The position numbers and the translations under genes were made by a program. A stretch of 21,346 bases of DNA, taken from the NCBI GenBank assembly GCA_002441095.1, contig DJVG01000014.1, positions 10,422-31,767 of the forward strand. Reading direction: 5' to 3'. This DNA is from Elusimicrobia bacterium UBA6262 (GTDB lineage Bacteria > CAYTYR01 > UBA6262). The notes beneath the pieces are model-generated. The model made no database searches. It was given only the letters and a program-made list of their open reading frames with translations, and was not told the origin of the DNA. Within the stretch, counting starts at the first letter, position 1, and each line of letters opens with the position of its first letter. Positions 1-7,452 of the stretch are shown here, piece after piece.

Positions 1-221
1 GCTGAAGACAATTCATTGACAATTCTCCAGAGCTGGCTCTTGGCCTGGTCGATCAAGCCATCCATGCTATTACTGGTATCTAAAAGAAGAGCGACTTGGA
101 CGATCGGCTTTGCAGAATGATGGATCTGTCCCGGAGCGGATGTGATCCTGGCGGGGGAAGCATTGGCAATTGCGATGAAGCAGGTTAAAATCAGTACTGG
201 TACCGCTAACAAACGTCTCAT
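1..221 (-). CDS. Secreted von Willebrand factor A (vWA) domain protein, N-terminal part
   Basis: Partial: the first 73 codons, running off the left edge. The ATG at 221 follows a strong Shine-Dalgarno (AGGAGGG, 5 nt away). Residues 1-22 (MRRLLAVPVLILTCFIAIAN) form a signal peptide. After a short linker comes VQVALLLDTSNSM, whose DxSxS is the first metal-binding (MIDAS) segment of a vWA fold, followed by an amphipathic helix (GLIDQAKSQLWRIV) as expected after it. vWA proteins of this kind usually bind protein partners through a divalent metal in the periplasm or at the cell surface; the partner here is unknown. The rest of the domain, including the second MIDAS Thr and Asp, lies outside the window, so full length and any extra domains cannot be judged. 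Confidence 0.8.
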   Translation of the reverse strand, partial: MRRLLAVPVLILTCFIAIANASPARITSAPGQIHHSAKPIVQVALLLDTSNSMDGLIDQAKSQLWRIVNELSS

Positions 222-291
222 AAACCCTCCTAACAAGAATATTGCCTTCCTGTTTATAAGACCCTTCAGGTAATTAAAAGTTCCAACCTTC

Positions 292-312
292 GTACCACCT
301 CGGAGGTGGAGA
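292..312. repeat. Short GC-rich hairpin between hemerythrin and vWA genes
   Basis: CCACCT-CGG-AGGTGG forms a 6-bp stem with a 3-nt loop, with another GAGGTGG just beside it. It sits about 25 nt past the hemerythrin stop codon. No T-run follows directly on the minus strand, so it is not a canonical terminator. It may be a weak terminator or an mRNA 3' stabiliser. The rest of the 222-332 gap shows no convincing promoter. Confidence 0.35.
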
Positions 313-332
313 GGTGGAATATGGTTCCCAAT

Positions 333-887
333 TTACACCAGATAAATGCTTTTCAGTTGTGCTAGTGACTGATGTAATGTTTCGTGTGTGCCGGCACCGA
401 TCTTAGTTATCTCGTATTGTCCGAATTTTATTACCAACTCATCCTGCTTGCCTGCTGGCAGTCCCTTATCAGCCATCGGGAATAGGATATTGGCTTCGGT
501 ATCAAAATGGGTTTTCAGCGTGATCACGTATTTATGCCCGGGTTTGACAATATTATTAGCCACGGTATGATCGCCGGCTTTATACTTCTCAAACCACATT
601 CTCATCTCTTTCATATTACTGCGGCAGGAATCATGGTCCTGGATCATGGCCCCCAGCGGGCCGCCGTCCTTAGGGATGCCGATCTTTTCCAAAGCGGGGA
701 AGAATAACTCCTCTTCTTTTCCAAAATGGCATTTACCGACATAGAGTTCCAAATAGTTCAGCGCCAGCTCGACATGCTCAAGACTGGCTCCTTCTGAAGC
801 CTCAAGCTTAAAAACAAGTCTCTCAAAAATATTCAGCATAATTTTGATGTCTTCGTGTTCTTTTCTCAATATTTCGGTGGGTTTCAT
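333..887 (-). CDS. Hemerythrin HHE-domain diiron protein
   Basis: A 184-residue all-helical cytosolic protein with no signal peptide. The ligand pattern of bacterial hemerythrin-like proteins is visible in order: H11 (KEHED), H54xxxE58 (CHFGKEE), H85 (QDHDS) and H127xxxE131 (THFDTE). The family binds O2, NO or related small molecules at a non-haem diiron centre; roles include oxygen sensing or scavenging, nitrosative stress protection and iron-sulfur repair. The length is typical for a one-domain member plus a C-terminal helix. The ATG at 887 has AAGGA upstream. It lies 16 nt after the preceding gene and is probably cotranscribed with it. The substrate cannot be told from sequence; a role in surviving oxygen or NO is the simplest inference. 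Confidence 0.9.
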   Translation of the reverse strand: MKPTEILRKEHEDIKIMLNIFERLVFKLEASEGASLEHVELALNYLELYVGKCHFGKEEELFFPALEKIGIPKDGGPLGAMIQDHDSCRSNMKEMRMWFEKYKAGDHTVANNIVKPGHKYVITLKTHFDTEANILFPMADKGLPAGKQDELVIKFGQYEITKIGAGTHETLHQSLAQLKSIYLV

Positions 888-903
888 GATAGTCCTTGTT
901 TTA

Positions 904-1980
904 CTAGTTTTGCAGCCTTAAAAATACAGCTTTGGCAGTATCTTGGATGAATAATGCTTTCTGGTTAGTAGTTAAATCATACAAATAGGCGTCATTTCCC
1001 TGGCTAAATAATATTTTCCTGTTTGCAAGCCAGTTGAAATCAGCCCCTTGAATCTTATGGATATCCCCTGGATTTTGGACTTCTATCACCAAGGCCTCTG
1101 GGGTAAAAAACATCCCGATATATTGCCCGTCAAAGGACCAGGATAGTTCGCTGGCTCCGCCAATCTTGGCCCTTACCGGCCCCTCATACAGCTTTTTCAG
1201 GGATTTGTCACGGATATTGCAGACCCATAAAACATCAGTCTCTTCTTTTTCTTTGTACTCCACTCCCACAAAGGCAATGCTTTTTTTATCCATAGATATT
1301 TTGGGGTCCATGACACTTCTTTTAGAGACCAGGATCCTGTCATTGTTCTTTTGCAGGTCAACTAAATGGAGGTCCTGCCTGTAGGTCTCTCCCAGGCCCG
1401 AATCATCTACATAGGCCTTAAGAGAACCGTTACCATAAAAATCAGCTTCTAATAATATACTGCCCTGGTGATAGTCTAGTTCATTTTCGCTCCCGCTATC
1501 AACAGCATACTCAAAGAAGCCCCAAACATCAAAGCCTGAAGCTCCGTAATATAATAACTTATTACCAGGTATCCATTTCACAAAATACAGCCAATTGTCT
1601 TCCGGAGGCATTATTTCTTTTAATATTTTATCAGCACCCAGGTCCATGATAACGATTGAACATAAGGATCGTTGCGGTATTGCTTCCCCTTCATCCCACA
1701 AGCCTGGTTCATCGACATATTTGATAATTTTGGCATAAGCCAGGTATTGAAGATTGTGCGCGAATAGAAAGTCCTCAACTTTCCCGTCGGTTTCAGTGAG
1801 CTGCTTAATTGCCGTCCCCTTTTGGTCGGCAATCCAAATTTCCCCGCTTTTAAGAAAGGCAACTTTGTCTGAAAGTTCGGCGCTTTCCCACGCCCAGGCA
1901 TTTACTGACCATAACAATAGGTAAATAATTACTAAGACTGCTATGTTCAGATTTGCTCTTCTTTTCAATCCATCCTCCAT
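904..1980 (-). CDS. Secreted TolB-like beta-propeller protein
   Basis: About 358 residues from the ATG at 1980. That start puts KRR directly before a hydrophobic stretch (NLNIAVLVIIYLLLWSV) ending in AWA, a good signal peptide. In-frame alternatives are ATG 1989 and TTG 2004; none has a clear ribosome binding site, which suggests coupling to rsgA 25 nt upstream. The mature part repeats the pattern of TolB/WD40-like propeller blades: short strands with SGEIWIAD, KSIAFVG, LSWSFDGQYIG and DAYLYDLTTNQ. Such propellers usually serve as periplasmic protein-binding platforms. No catalytic residues can be seen. The product is a hypothetical propeller protein; I do not claim it is TolB itself, because no tol-pal genes are nearby and the usual N-terminal TolB domain is not recognisable. 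Confidence 0.65.
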   Translation of the reverse strand: MEDGLKRRANLNIAVLVIIYLLLWSVNAWAWESAELSDKVAFLKSGEIWIADQKGTAIKQLTETDGKVEDFLFAHNLQYLAYAKIIKYVDEPGLWDEGEAIPQRSLCSIVIMDLGADKILKEIMPPEDNWLYFVKWIPGNKLLYYGASGFDVWGFFEYAVDSGSENELDYHQGSILLEADFYGNGSLKAYVDDSGLGETYRQDLHLVDLQKNNDRILVSKRSVMDPKISMDKKSIAFVGVEYKEKEETDVLWVCNIRDKSLKKLYEGPVRAKIGGASELSWSFDGQYIGMFFTPEALVIEVQNPGDIHKIQGADFNWLANRKILFSQGNDAYLYDLTTNQKALFIQDTAKAVFLRLQN

Positions 1981-2005
1981 GAAAAGCATTAGTGGAAATG
2001 GCAAT

Positions 2006-3073
2006 TTATTTATACTTTTTGATCTCTTTGAGGGTCTTTTTTACATATTTGCCGAAAGTTTTGTCCTTTTTCCTTTTTTCTACATAGGACATTTCATTAT
2101 ATTTTGCTTCCTTTTGAAGTTTCTGGTAACTATTCAGGCGCTCTGCTGGTAATTGGCCCTTGTTCAGGGCTTCCAGGATCGCGCATCCTGGCTCATTAGT
2201 ATGGGTGCAATCTTTAAATTTGCACCCTTGGGCCAGGGAAGCTATTTCACTAAAAGCTTCGGTTAATCCTGTAGCAATGGAAATATTCCCAAATTCCCTC
2301 ATGCCGGGAGTATCTATCAGTAATCCCCCGGAATCAAGTATCGTCAGCTGCCTTCTATTGGTGGTATGCCTTCCATGTGCATCCTTGACTCTCACTGCTG
2401 CGGTTTTATAGATATCTTTTCCTATTAGGTTGTTCAGCAGGGTGGTTTTCCCGACTCCTGAAGAACCTAATAAGGCATAGGTCTGGCCAGGCTGGATATT
2501 TCGCTGGATATCTTTCAGTCCAAGCCCTGTTTTGTTGCTGAAGGCTACTATTTTTAGATCACTATACACCTGCTGGATCGCGGCGATCCGTTCTTCTATC
2601 TCTTTTCCTGTCATAAGGTCAGCTTTACTTAAAAGGACAACTGGCTCAATACCACCTTCTTTTACTGCTACTAAATACCGCTCCAGTCTTCTCAGGTTGA
2701 AATTAGCATCCAGGGATTGCATAATAAAAGCAGTGTCAATATTGGCAGATAATAACTGGTAATCTATCTTTTTACCAGCAGTTTTTCTTTTTAACAGCGA
2801 TCTCCTGGGCAATATTTCATGGATTATGGCTAAAGTATCATTATTATAATACTTAACATAGACCCAGTCCCCTACAGTAGGCAGGGCCATACTTGTTCTG
2901 GCCTGGAACCTGAGCTTGCCTTCTATTTCCGCGAATACTTCATTCTTTTCGCCTATAACTACATAACTATCCTTATCTACTGCCGCTATCCTGGCCAGTT
3001 GGAATCCTGGTAGTGCATAAAGACTGGCTTTTTCTGCAAACCAATCATTAAATCCTAATTGTTTTAGTTCCAT
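2006..3073 (-). CDS. rsgA: Ribosome small-subunit-dependent GTPase A
   Basis: A 355-residue circularly permuted GTPase that acts in late assembly of the 30S ribosomal subunit in the cytosol. Domains in order: N-terminal OB fold (about 25-95, with PTVGDWVYV), the G domain in permuted order with G4 SKAD (149-152), the P-loop GSSGVGKT (203-210) and G3 DTPG (254-257), then the zinc motif C284-x4-C289-x-H291-x5-C297 and a helical, Lys-rich tail. All hallmarks of RsgA/YjeQ/EngC are intact and the length is normal. The ATG at 3073 is preceded by AAGG. It is probably the first gene of a unit with the propeller and hemerythrin genes. It is the clearest housekeeping gene in the window. Confidence 0.97.
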   Translation of the reverse strand: MELKQLGFNDWFAEKASLYALPGFQLARIAAVDKDSYVVIGEKNEVFAEIEGKLRFQARTSMALPTVGDWVYVKYYNNDTLAIIHEILPRRSLLKRKTAGKKIDYQLLSANIDTAFIMQSLDANFNLRRLERYLVAVKEGGIEPVVLLSKADLMTGKEIEERIAAIQQVYSDLKIVAFSNKTGLGLKDIQRNIQPGQTYALLGSSGVGKTTLLNNLIGKDIYKTAAVRVKDAHGRHTTNRRQLTILDSGGLLIDTPGMREFGNISIATGLTEAFSEIASLAQGCKFKDCTHTNEPGCAILEALNKGQLPAERLNSYQKLQKEAKYNEMSYVEKRKKDKTFGKYVKKTLKEIKKYK

Positions 3074-3086
3074 ATTATTGCCTTAT

Positions 3087-3101
3087 TTCCAGCTGCTGGA
3101 A
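3087..3101. promoter_or_regulatory. Interrupted palindrome just upstream of rsgA
   Basis: TTCCAGC-T-GCTGGAA is a perfect 7-bp inverted repeat 14 nt upstream of the rsgA start, overlapping the expected 5' leader. It could be an operator or a leader hairpin. No convincing -35/-10 pair was found beside it. The remainder of the 3074-3234 gap holds only the terminator described next. Confidence 0.3.
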
Positions 3102-3153
3102 GCTTGTTTGTGTTTTGGGATGCATTGGTTAATGTTAGCGTAGCTGTAGTCCT

Positions 3154-3192
3154 AAAAACAATTAAAGCAACCCGGACTTCCTGGGTTGCTTT
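3154..3192 (-). terminator. Rho-independent terminator after the peptidase operon
   Basis: AAAGCAACCC (3164-3173) and GGGTTGCTTT (3183-3192) form a perfect 10-bp stem with a 9-nt loop. Read on the minus strand, the stem is followed by AATTGTTTTT. It lies about 43 nt past the stop of the metallopeptidase gene and separates that operon from rsgA. Confidence 0.88.
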
Positions 3193-3234
3193 GATTGTAC
3201 GATAATTCATGCCCATTCCGCTAGCCTGTTATTT

Positions 3235-4047
3235 TCAATATATTTTTTGGATACCCAGGATGTCTCCATTGCCTAAAGTCCGCTTCAGGGTTTCTCCGGC
3301 AGAAGCGTATCCATACATGGTCAGGTATTTATCCCGGCTGTTATAAAGATCGCTTAAACCGAATATATGACCGTGTTCATGGGTAGCTATATCCGGCAGG
3401 TCAAATGGCCCGATATCGCCACCAGGAATGTAATCCTCACTGGTGACAGGATATACAGTCCAGGCTTCAGCAGCGCTGTAAACCTGGTCAAATTCTATTA
3501 TTTCTTTAGAACTTGTATAATAAACATATTGCGTAACTGCCAGGGCATCCCGGCCATACCCGGACAAATCACCGAAGGAGATAGTATTGACCCTGTCTAC
3601 ATTCAAGCCATATAATGCGCCTTCAGGCAGTATAGGGGTATTGCTATCGCTGAAGACAGGAGCATTTGGTTCGGCATAATTCCAAGTTTGGAAAGCATTG
3701 GCAAATACACTATTCAAATCAAGATCCGCCCGCGGTTGGACATAATATATCCCGCCATTGGCCCATTTTACGCCAGTTAATTTGTAATCAGGAGTATTCG
3801 CACTCCCGGAATTTCCCCTGCTCTTTTCTGACCTCACAGGTGATTTGCGGAAAATATGTACTACCTTGGTCAAATCCGGCCGGCTGGGCAAAAGAGAGCT
3901 GACCATGTTTTTACTGGTATAGTCAACCAGCTCTGTTTCTACTCCTAGATCATACAAAGGAGATTTGTTACTCTCACAGGAAACCAGGAAGATACTAAGC
4001 AGCAGGATAAACAGCAGCCCAAAGATGGAAACTTTAAACTTACTCAT
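3235..4047 (-). CDS. Matrixin-like zinc metallopeptidase lipoprotein
   Basis: A 270-residue exported protein. The N-terminus (MSKFKVSIFGLLFILLLSIF) ends in the lipobox LVSC with C24 as the lipidated residue. Near the C-terminus, HEHGHIFGLSD (H223, E224, H227, G230, D233) matches the metzincin zinc motif HExxHxxGxxH/D, and YLTMYG about 11 residues later supplies the Met-turn. This resembles the matrixin family (M10). The middle (about 100-200) has the expected AFQTW...INTISFGDLSG segment of the pro-catalytic beta sheet. The start ATG has GGAGG upstream. It lies 12 nt after the papain-like peptidase, so the two are almost certainly cotranscribed. The third ligand would be Asp instead of His, as in snapalysin-type enzymes. 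Substrate unknown. Confidence 0.85.
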   Translation of the reverse strand: MSKFKVSIFGLLFILLLSIFLVSCESNKSPLYDLGVETELVDYTSKNMVSSLLPSRPDLTKVVHIFRKSPVRSEKSRGNSGSANTPDYKLTGVKWANGGIYYVQPRADLDLNSVFANAFQTWNYAEPNAPVFSDSNTPILPEGALYGLNVDRVNTISFGDLSGYGRDALAVTQYVYYTSSKEIIEFDQVYSAAEAWTVYPVTSEDYIPGGDIGPFDLPDIATHEHGHIFGLSDLYNSRDKYLTMYGYASAGETLKRTLGNGDILGIQKIY

Positions 4048-4059
4048 GCTTTGCCCTCC

Positions 4060-6159
4060 TTATTTCACAATGGCGATTTTGCCGACTTTCTGCTCATCAC
4101 CACTATTTACTACATAAAGATACACGCCGCTCGCCACATATTCCCCGCCCTCATTTTTACCATCCCAGGTGGCTATTCCGGCGACAATTTCTTCCCCATC
4201 ATTTAAGGTCCGTACTAATTCACCGGCCAGGTTATATATCTTTATAGTGATGGTTTTATCTAATGGTAATTCGCTAATGGTTATGGCTTGGCCATTCTTA
4301 GGGTTGCCGGGATTGGGCCAGCTGTATACCTGGGACAGGTTATTGGCTAAGGCCACAGTTTGCCCGTCTGAATTAGTCACTGCAGATAATAATCCTGCCC
4401 CATTCTCTACTTTTAAGGTAAAATAATATTTTGTTTTGTCAGTTAAGGTTAACCCGGCCTTAGTTACATACGTACTGACCCCGACATCGGTCCAGCTCAC
4501 TACATCGGTATCACCCGCAGTTGTGCCTATACCATACCAGTATCTGGCAATTCCGCTTTCCGCGTCAGTAGACGCTGGCCAGTTGGCGGACAAAGTAGTC
4601 CGCGAATTAACCGTATCAATATCAGTACCAGTTCCGTCGTTTACTGCCGTAATAGCTGCCGGAGCGGTAGTATCATTTGACCCGGCATAAGCTTTCAGGC
4701 AAACATTACAATCATCAATATGGCTGGCAAAACTCTGACTGGCGATATCCGACCAGGTTGAGCCGTTGGAGCTGACAAAACTCTCTCCAGTGTTGGCGGT
4801 AGCGGCACTACTCCACCATTCGCCAGTGGCACTATTATAGTAAGGATATTCTATCGGAATTGGATAATTATACCCCGGGGTGGTGAGTTTGACTACTATG
4901 GAAAACTTCTGTCCAGAGGATAGTGTTATGGGTGAATCCAAGACAATAGTGTGATAGCCGGTAACAGCAATAGTACCGGTTTTAGTCCCCACTAACGACC
5001 CGTCTGTAGGATTTGTGGTGGAAGTACCGTCTTGATAAATATATATTTCATAACTTGAGTTTAAAGCTCCGGTATAAAAACCAACAGCTTTTAGCGATTC
5101 ACTGCCAGTAGCGGTAAAAATATTGGCAAACCAGCCGGTAGTGCTGCCATACCCGTAGCTATTGATCCAACCAAGCGGGTCATATTGATAAATTTTATAA
5201 TAATTAGTAATAGATTCGGCGTTATTAAAAACAGCATTGCTCTCACCTATCACCGAGTCATAATAGGAAACATAAAAATAGCCAGCATCTCCCCAGGCTG
5301 TACCCCAGCTATTTTTGGCAATGAAGGCACCATTCCCCGCCGGAGCAGTGACAAAATTACTACTGCTGTAATTATCATCCCAGCCAACAATAGCAACAGT
5401 GTGATCACTGGCAGCGCTGCCGCTGTAATAATAAGCATGATTAGTGGAATTATAATAACTGTCAATACTCCCGTCATTAGTATAGATGCTAGTATAGACA
5501 GCGCCGTAGGTCATAACTGCCTGCTTAATAGTGTCGTTGGCTGTAGGATCAGTGGCATAAGAGCTTCTGGCTGGCAGGAAAAGCACTTCCTGGACATGTT
5601 TTTTAAGAGCTAATCCTGACGGAGAACTAGGAGTAGTACTAGGGAGAGGATAAGGGTCATCTGTCTCATTTACGGGTCCGAGCCACCTGACTAAATAGGC
5701 TGTAGACATAATATGATTGCCGCCGTCATCATAACCCCAATCAAAGCCATCTTTGTTCACCATATTATTTTCCGAAAAATCCCAGGTTTCATTTGGCATA
5801 AGACATGATTCTAATGAAGCCAGGCTGGCGTGAGCCCAGCAGGTACCATATGCTCCCTGGTTTCTTACTGCCGTCAGCTTATTCTCATTCCGCAGGTCAT
5901 AACTCGCATCAAAAGCCTGGACTGAAAACGGCCAGGAGACTTGTTGCCCTTTTAAATGGGAAAGATCAATAGTCGGCGGGATATATCCCGTGCGCTGGCC
6001 ACCTGCGGTTTGGGTATGGATTTTCCCCTGGCTAAAATCCTCCAGATACTGAAGGAAAACAGGATTAAGAGGAGCTTCAACAGGATCCTGGGCAAAAACA
6101 AATTGGGTAAAAATAAATACTAAAATCAGATTAACCAAAACAATGATCACTTTCCTCAT
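4060..6159 (-). CDS. Secreted papain-like (C1) cysteine peptidase with lectin-like, Fn3 and FlgD-like domains
   Basis: 699 residues from the ATG at 6159, chosen because GGAGGCAG sits 5 nt upstream; earlier in-frame ATGs lack a site. Signal peptide 1-23 (to FVFA). The C1 peptidase core is intact: oxyanion Gln Q101 and nucleophile C107 in NQGAYGTCWAHAS, general base H253 in DHTVAIVGW, and N283 in AKNSWGTAWG. Next come a beta-rich lectin-like domain often attached to such peptidases (about 315-495), a fibronectin-III-like domain (about 500-610), and a C-terminal FlgD/T9SS-type Ig domain (WPNPGNP ... KIYNLAGELV ... WDGKNEGGEYVASGVYLY, about 614-699). The last domain is typical of surface or secreted proteins in Bacteroidota and several candidate phyla. 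Likely role: extracellular protein breakdown or processing, with the metallopeptidase downstream. Confidence 0.92.
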   Translation of the reverse strand: MRKVIIVLVNLILVFIFTQFVFAQDPVEAPLNPVFLQYLEDFSQGKIHTQTAGGQRTGYIPPTIDLSHLKGQQVSWPFSVQAFDASYDLRNENKLTAVRNQGAYGTCWAHASLASLESCLMPNETWDFSENNMVNKDGFDWGYDDGGNHIMSTAYLVRWLGPVNETDDPYPLPSTTPSSPSGLALKKHVQEVLFLPARSSYATDPTANDTIKQAVMTYGAVYTSIYTNDGSIDSYYNSTNHAYYYSGSAASDHTVAIVGWDDNYSSSNFVTAPAGNGAFIAKNSWGTAWGDAGYFYVSYYDSVIGESNAVFNNAESITNYYKIYQYDPLGWINSYGYGSTTGWFANIFTATGSESLKAVGFYTGALNSSYEIYIYQDGTSTTNPTDGSLVGTKTGTIAVTGYHTIVLDSPITLSSGQKFSIVVKLTTPGYNYPIPIEYPYYNSATGEWWSSAATANTGESFVSSNGSTWSDIASQSFASHIDDCNVCLKAYAGSNDTTAPAAITAVNDGTGTDIDTVNSRTTLSANWPASTDAESGIARYWYGIGTTAGDTDVVSWTDVGVSTYVTKAGLTLTDKTKYYFTLKVENGAGLLSAVTNSDGQTVALANNLSQVYSWPNPGNPKNGQAITISELPLDKTITIKIYNLAGELVRTLNDGEEIVAGIATWDGKNEGGEYVASGVYLYVVNSGDEQKVGKIAIVK

Positions 6160-6205
6160 ATCTGCCTCCATAAATTTGGTGCTCATTTTTCCCTCATATT
6201 TTTTT

Positions 6206-6244
6206 GTTTGCTTCTGCTACTAACCACTAACTATTAACTATGAA
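6206..6244 (-). repeat. Degenerate 7-bp tandem repeat in the peptidase leader
   Basis: Read on the minus strand, the leader contains ATAGTTA-ATAGTTA-GTGGTTA-GTAG, two exact heptamers and two decayed ones, between the promoter and the ribosome binding site. It may be slippage-generated and neutral, or it may influence leader RNA structure. Confidence 0.4.
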
Positions 6245-6258
6245 CAGCCACTGCTCTA

Positions 6259-6288
6259 TTTATAGCCCTTGCCCCCGCTCCCTGTCAA
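6259..6288 (-). promoter_or_regulatory. Sigma-70 type promoter of the peptidase operon
   Basis: On the minus strand TTGACA (6283-6288) and TATAAA (6259-6264) are separated by 18 bp. The -35 is consensus and the -10 matches five of six bases. Transcription would start near 6252 and leave a leader of about 90 nt. No terminator is visible between this promoter and the end of the chromate-transporter pair, so some read-through is likely. Confidence 0.75.
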
Positions 6289-6297
6289 TCCATTTTT

Positions 6298-6825
6298 CTA
6301 TTTATAGAGCAACATGCCTGCCAGACCGGCTCCGGCCAGGATGTAAAGGATATTCAACTTTGTCGCTGTGACCAGGATAAAAGCAGTTAAAGCAATAAGT
6401 ATGGACCAGAGATCACTGATCCCTTCCCTGCCAATAGAGATAGCGGCACTAAGAACCAAGGAGAGAACCACCGGAGACATCGCCGCGAAGAATACTTTAA
6501 CTGATTCTTCACCCTTGGACAGGTATTTCTTGAATATATAATATAGTAAGGATATGATAATTACGGAAGGTAATACTACTGCTATTGTTGCTACTGCACT
6601 GCCTATCACTCCTGCCACCCGGTAACCGACAAAAGTGGCGCAATTGATACCTACCGGGCCGGGGGTCATCCCGGCTACTGCCACCACCTGGTAGAACTGG
6701 GGTAAAGTAAGCCATTGATGCGTGGAAATTATCTCCTTCTCGATCAAAGGGATAGTAGCATAACCGCCGCCGAAGCTGAACATCCCGATCTTGAAAAAAG
6801 CTATAAACAACTGCCAGAAGATCAT
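6298..6825 (-). CDS. Chromate transporter family protein, second half-subunit (CHR)
   Basis: 175 residues from the ATG at 6825, which has GGAGG 5 nt upstream and overlaps the previous stop as ATGA. A monodomain member of the chromate ion transporter family with about five or six membrane segments. Signature features: FFKIGMFSFGGGYATIPLIE near the N-terminus and TPGPVGINCATFVGYRVAG about residue 55. Short CHR proteins usually come as adjacent pairs that insert in opposite orientation and act together as a heterodimer; this gene and its neighbour fit that plan. The family exports chromate in a few tested cases, but most genomic members have no tested substrate, so 'CHR-family anion transporter' is the safe name. 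Confidence 0.9.
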   Translation of the reverse strand: MIFWQLFIAFFKIGMFSFGGGYATIPLIEKEIISTHQWLTLPQFYQVVAVAGMTPGPVGINCATFVGYRVAGVIGSAVATIAVVLPSVIIISLLYYIFKKYLSKGEESVKVFFAAMSPVVLSLVLSAAISIGREGISDLWSILIALTAFILVTATKLNILYILAGAGLAGMLLYK

Positions 6826-7358
6826 ACTTTCCTCCGGTAAGTGATCCATAGCGCAACGATCATGCCTAAAACAATTACCAGGACCGGGTTTGCCCGCCAG
6901 AATACCAACAAGGCTGAAGCTGCCAGCAGAGCCGCATATTGATAAAAACCTTTCAGGTTCTTTCGCGCCAGGACAAAGACCACGGCCCCGATCACCCCGC
7001 TGGTGGCTGGTACTGCTCCTTTAAAGAAAGCTTTCAGCCAGGCAGTTTCAAAATACTTCAGGAACACTAGAGCGATCAACAGGATAGAAACAAAGGAAGG
7101 CAGGACTGCTCCCAATAGCCCGCTCAAAGCTCCGCTCAAGCCATTTATTTCCCAACCGATAACCAAAGAAAGATTGACGGCCATTACTCCGGGTGAGGAC
7201 TGGGCAATGGTCAGAAAATGCATGAATTGCTCTTCCTTGATCCATTTTCTCCGGTCAACTACCTCTTGCCTGATCAGCGGCAGCATGACAAAGCCGCCGC
7301 CGATTGTGCCAGCGCCGATTTTCAGAAAGCTCAGGAATATTTTAAGATTTTTATGCAT
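6822..7358 (-). CDS. Chromate transporter family protein, first half-subunit (CHR)
   Basis: 178 residues, the first of the CHR pair. The N-terminal motif FLKIGAGTIGGGFVMLPLIR and the inner motif SSPGVMAVNLSLVIGWEING correspond, in register, to FSFGGGYATIPLIE and TPGPVGINCATFVGYRVAG of the partner, so both are single CHR domains from one old duplication. Several hydrophobic segments cover the rest. The ATG at 7358 has no Shine-Dalgarno: the sequence just upstream is TATTTATAAAGC, and a promoter -10 lies about 7 bp from the start codon, suggesting a leaderless transcript. Translation of the second gene is coupled by the 4-bp overlap. Confidence 0.9.
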   Translation of the reverse strand: MHKNLKIFLSFLKIGAGTIGGGFVMLPLIRQEVVDRRKWIKEEQFMHFLTIAQSSPGVMAVNLSLVIGWEINGLSGALSGLLGAVLPSFVSILLIALVFLKYFETAWLKAFFKGAVPATSGVIGAVVFVLARKNLKGFYQYAALLAASALLVFWRANPVLVIVLGMIVALWITYRRKV

Positions 7359-7364
7359 GCTTTA

Positions 7365-7393
7365 TAAATACACTTTAATTTAATTTTTGTAAA
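7365..7393 (-). promoter_or_regulatory. Promoter of the chromate-transporter pair, probably leaderless
   Basis: TTTACA (7388-7393) and TATTTA (7365-7370) have exactly 17 bp between them on the minus strand. Transcription would start at or next to the ATG at 7358. The -35 hexamer lies in the T-rich tail of the terminator of the preceding gene. Confidence 0.5.
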
Positions 7394-7424
7394 GAAAAAA
7401 CCCCCAGAATTCCCTCTGGGGGTT
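7391..7424 (-). terminator. Rho-independent terminator after the Spy-like gene
   Basis: AACCCCCAGA (7399-7408) pairs perfectly with TCTGGGGGTT (7415-7424) around a 6-nt loop. On the minus strand the stem is followed by TTTTTTCTTT. It lies about 28 nt past the stop codon. This is the most convincing terminator in the window. Confidence 0.95.
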
Positions 7425-7452
7425 AGTTAAATATATTTTCTTGTTTTTTTCC

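Noticed and set aside
3154..3192. The hairpin as a terminator for a plus-strand gene
   Set aside because: The plus-strand side has only TTTGATTGT after the stem and no plus-strand gene precedes it. The minus-strand side has a proper T-run and a gene.
5185..5613. 142-codon open frame on the plus strand
   Set aside because: It is antisense to the catalytic part of the papain-like peptidase, whose conserved residues fix the true frame. The product is a low-complexity Ile/Ser/Val string with no domain.
6256..6307. Repeated CTATTTATAG 42 bp apart as a binding-site pair
   Set aside because: One copy is the promoter -10 and the other the end of a coding region (Leu-Tyr-Lys-stop). A chance match of A/T-rich words is more likely.
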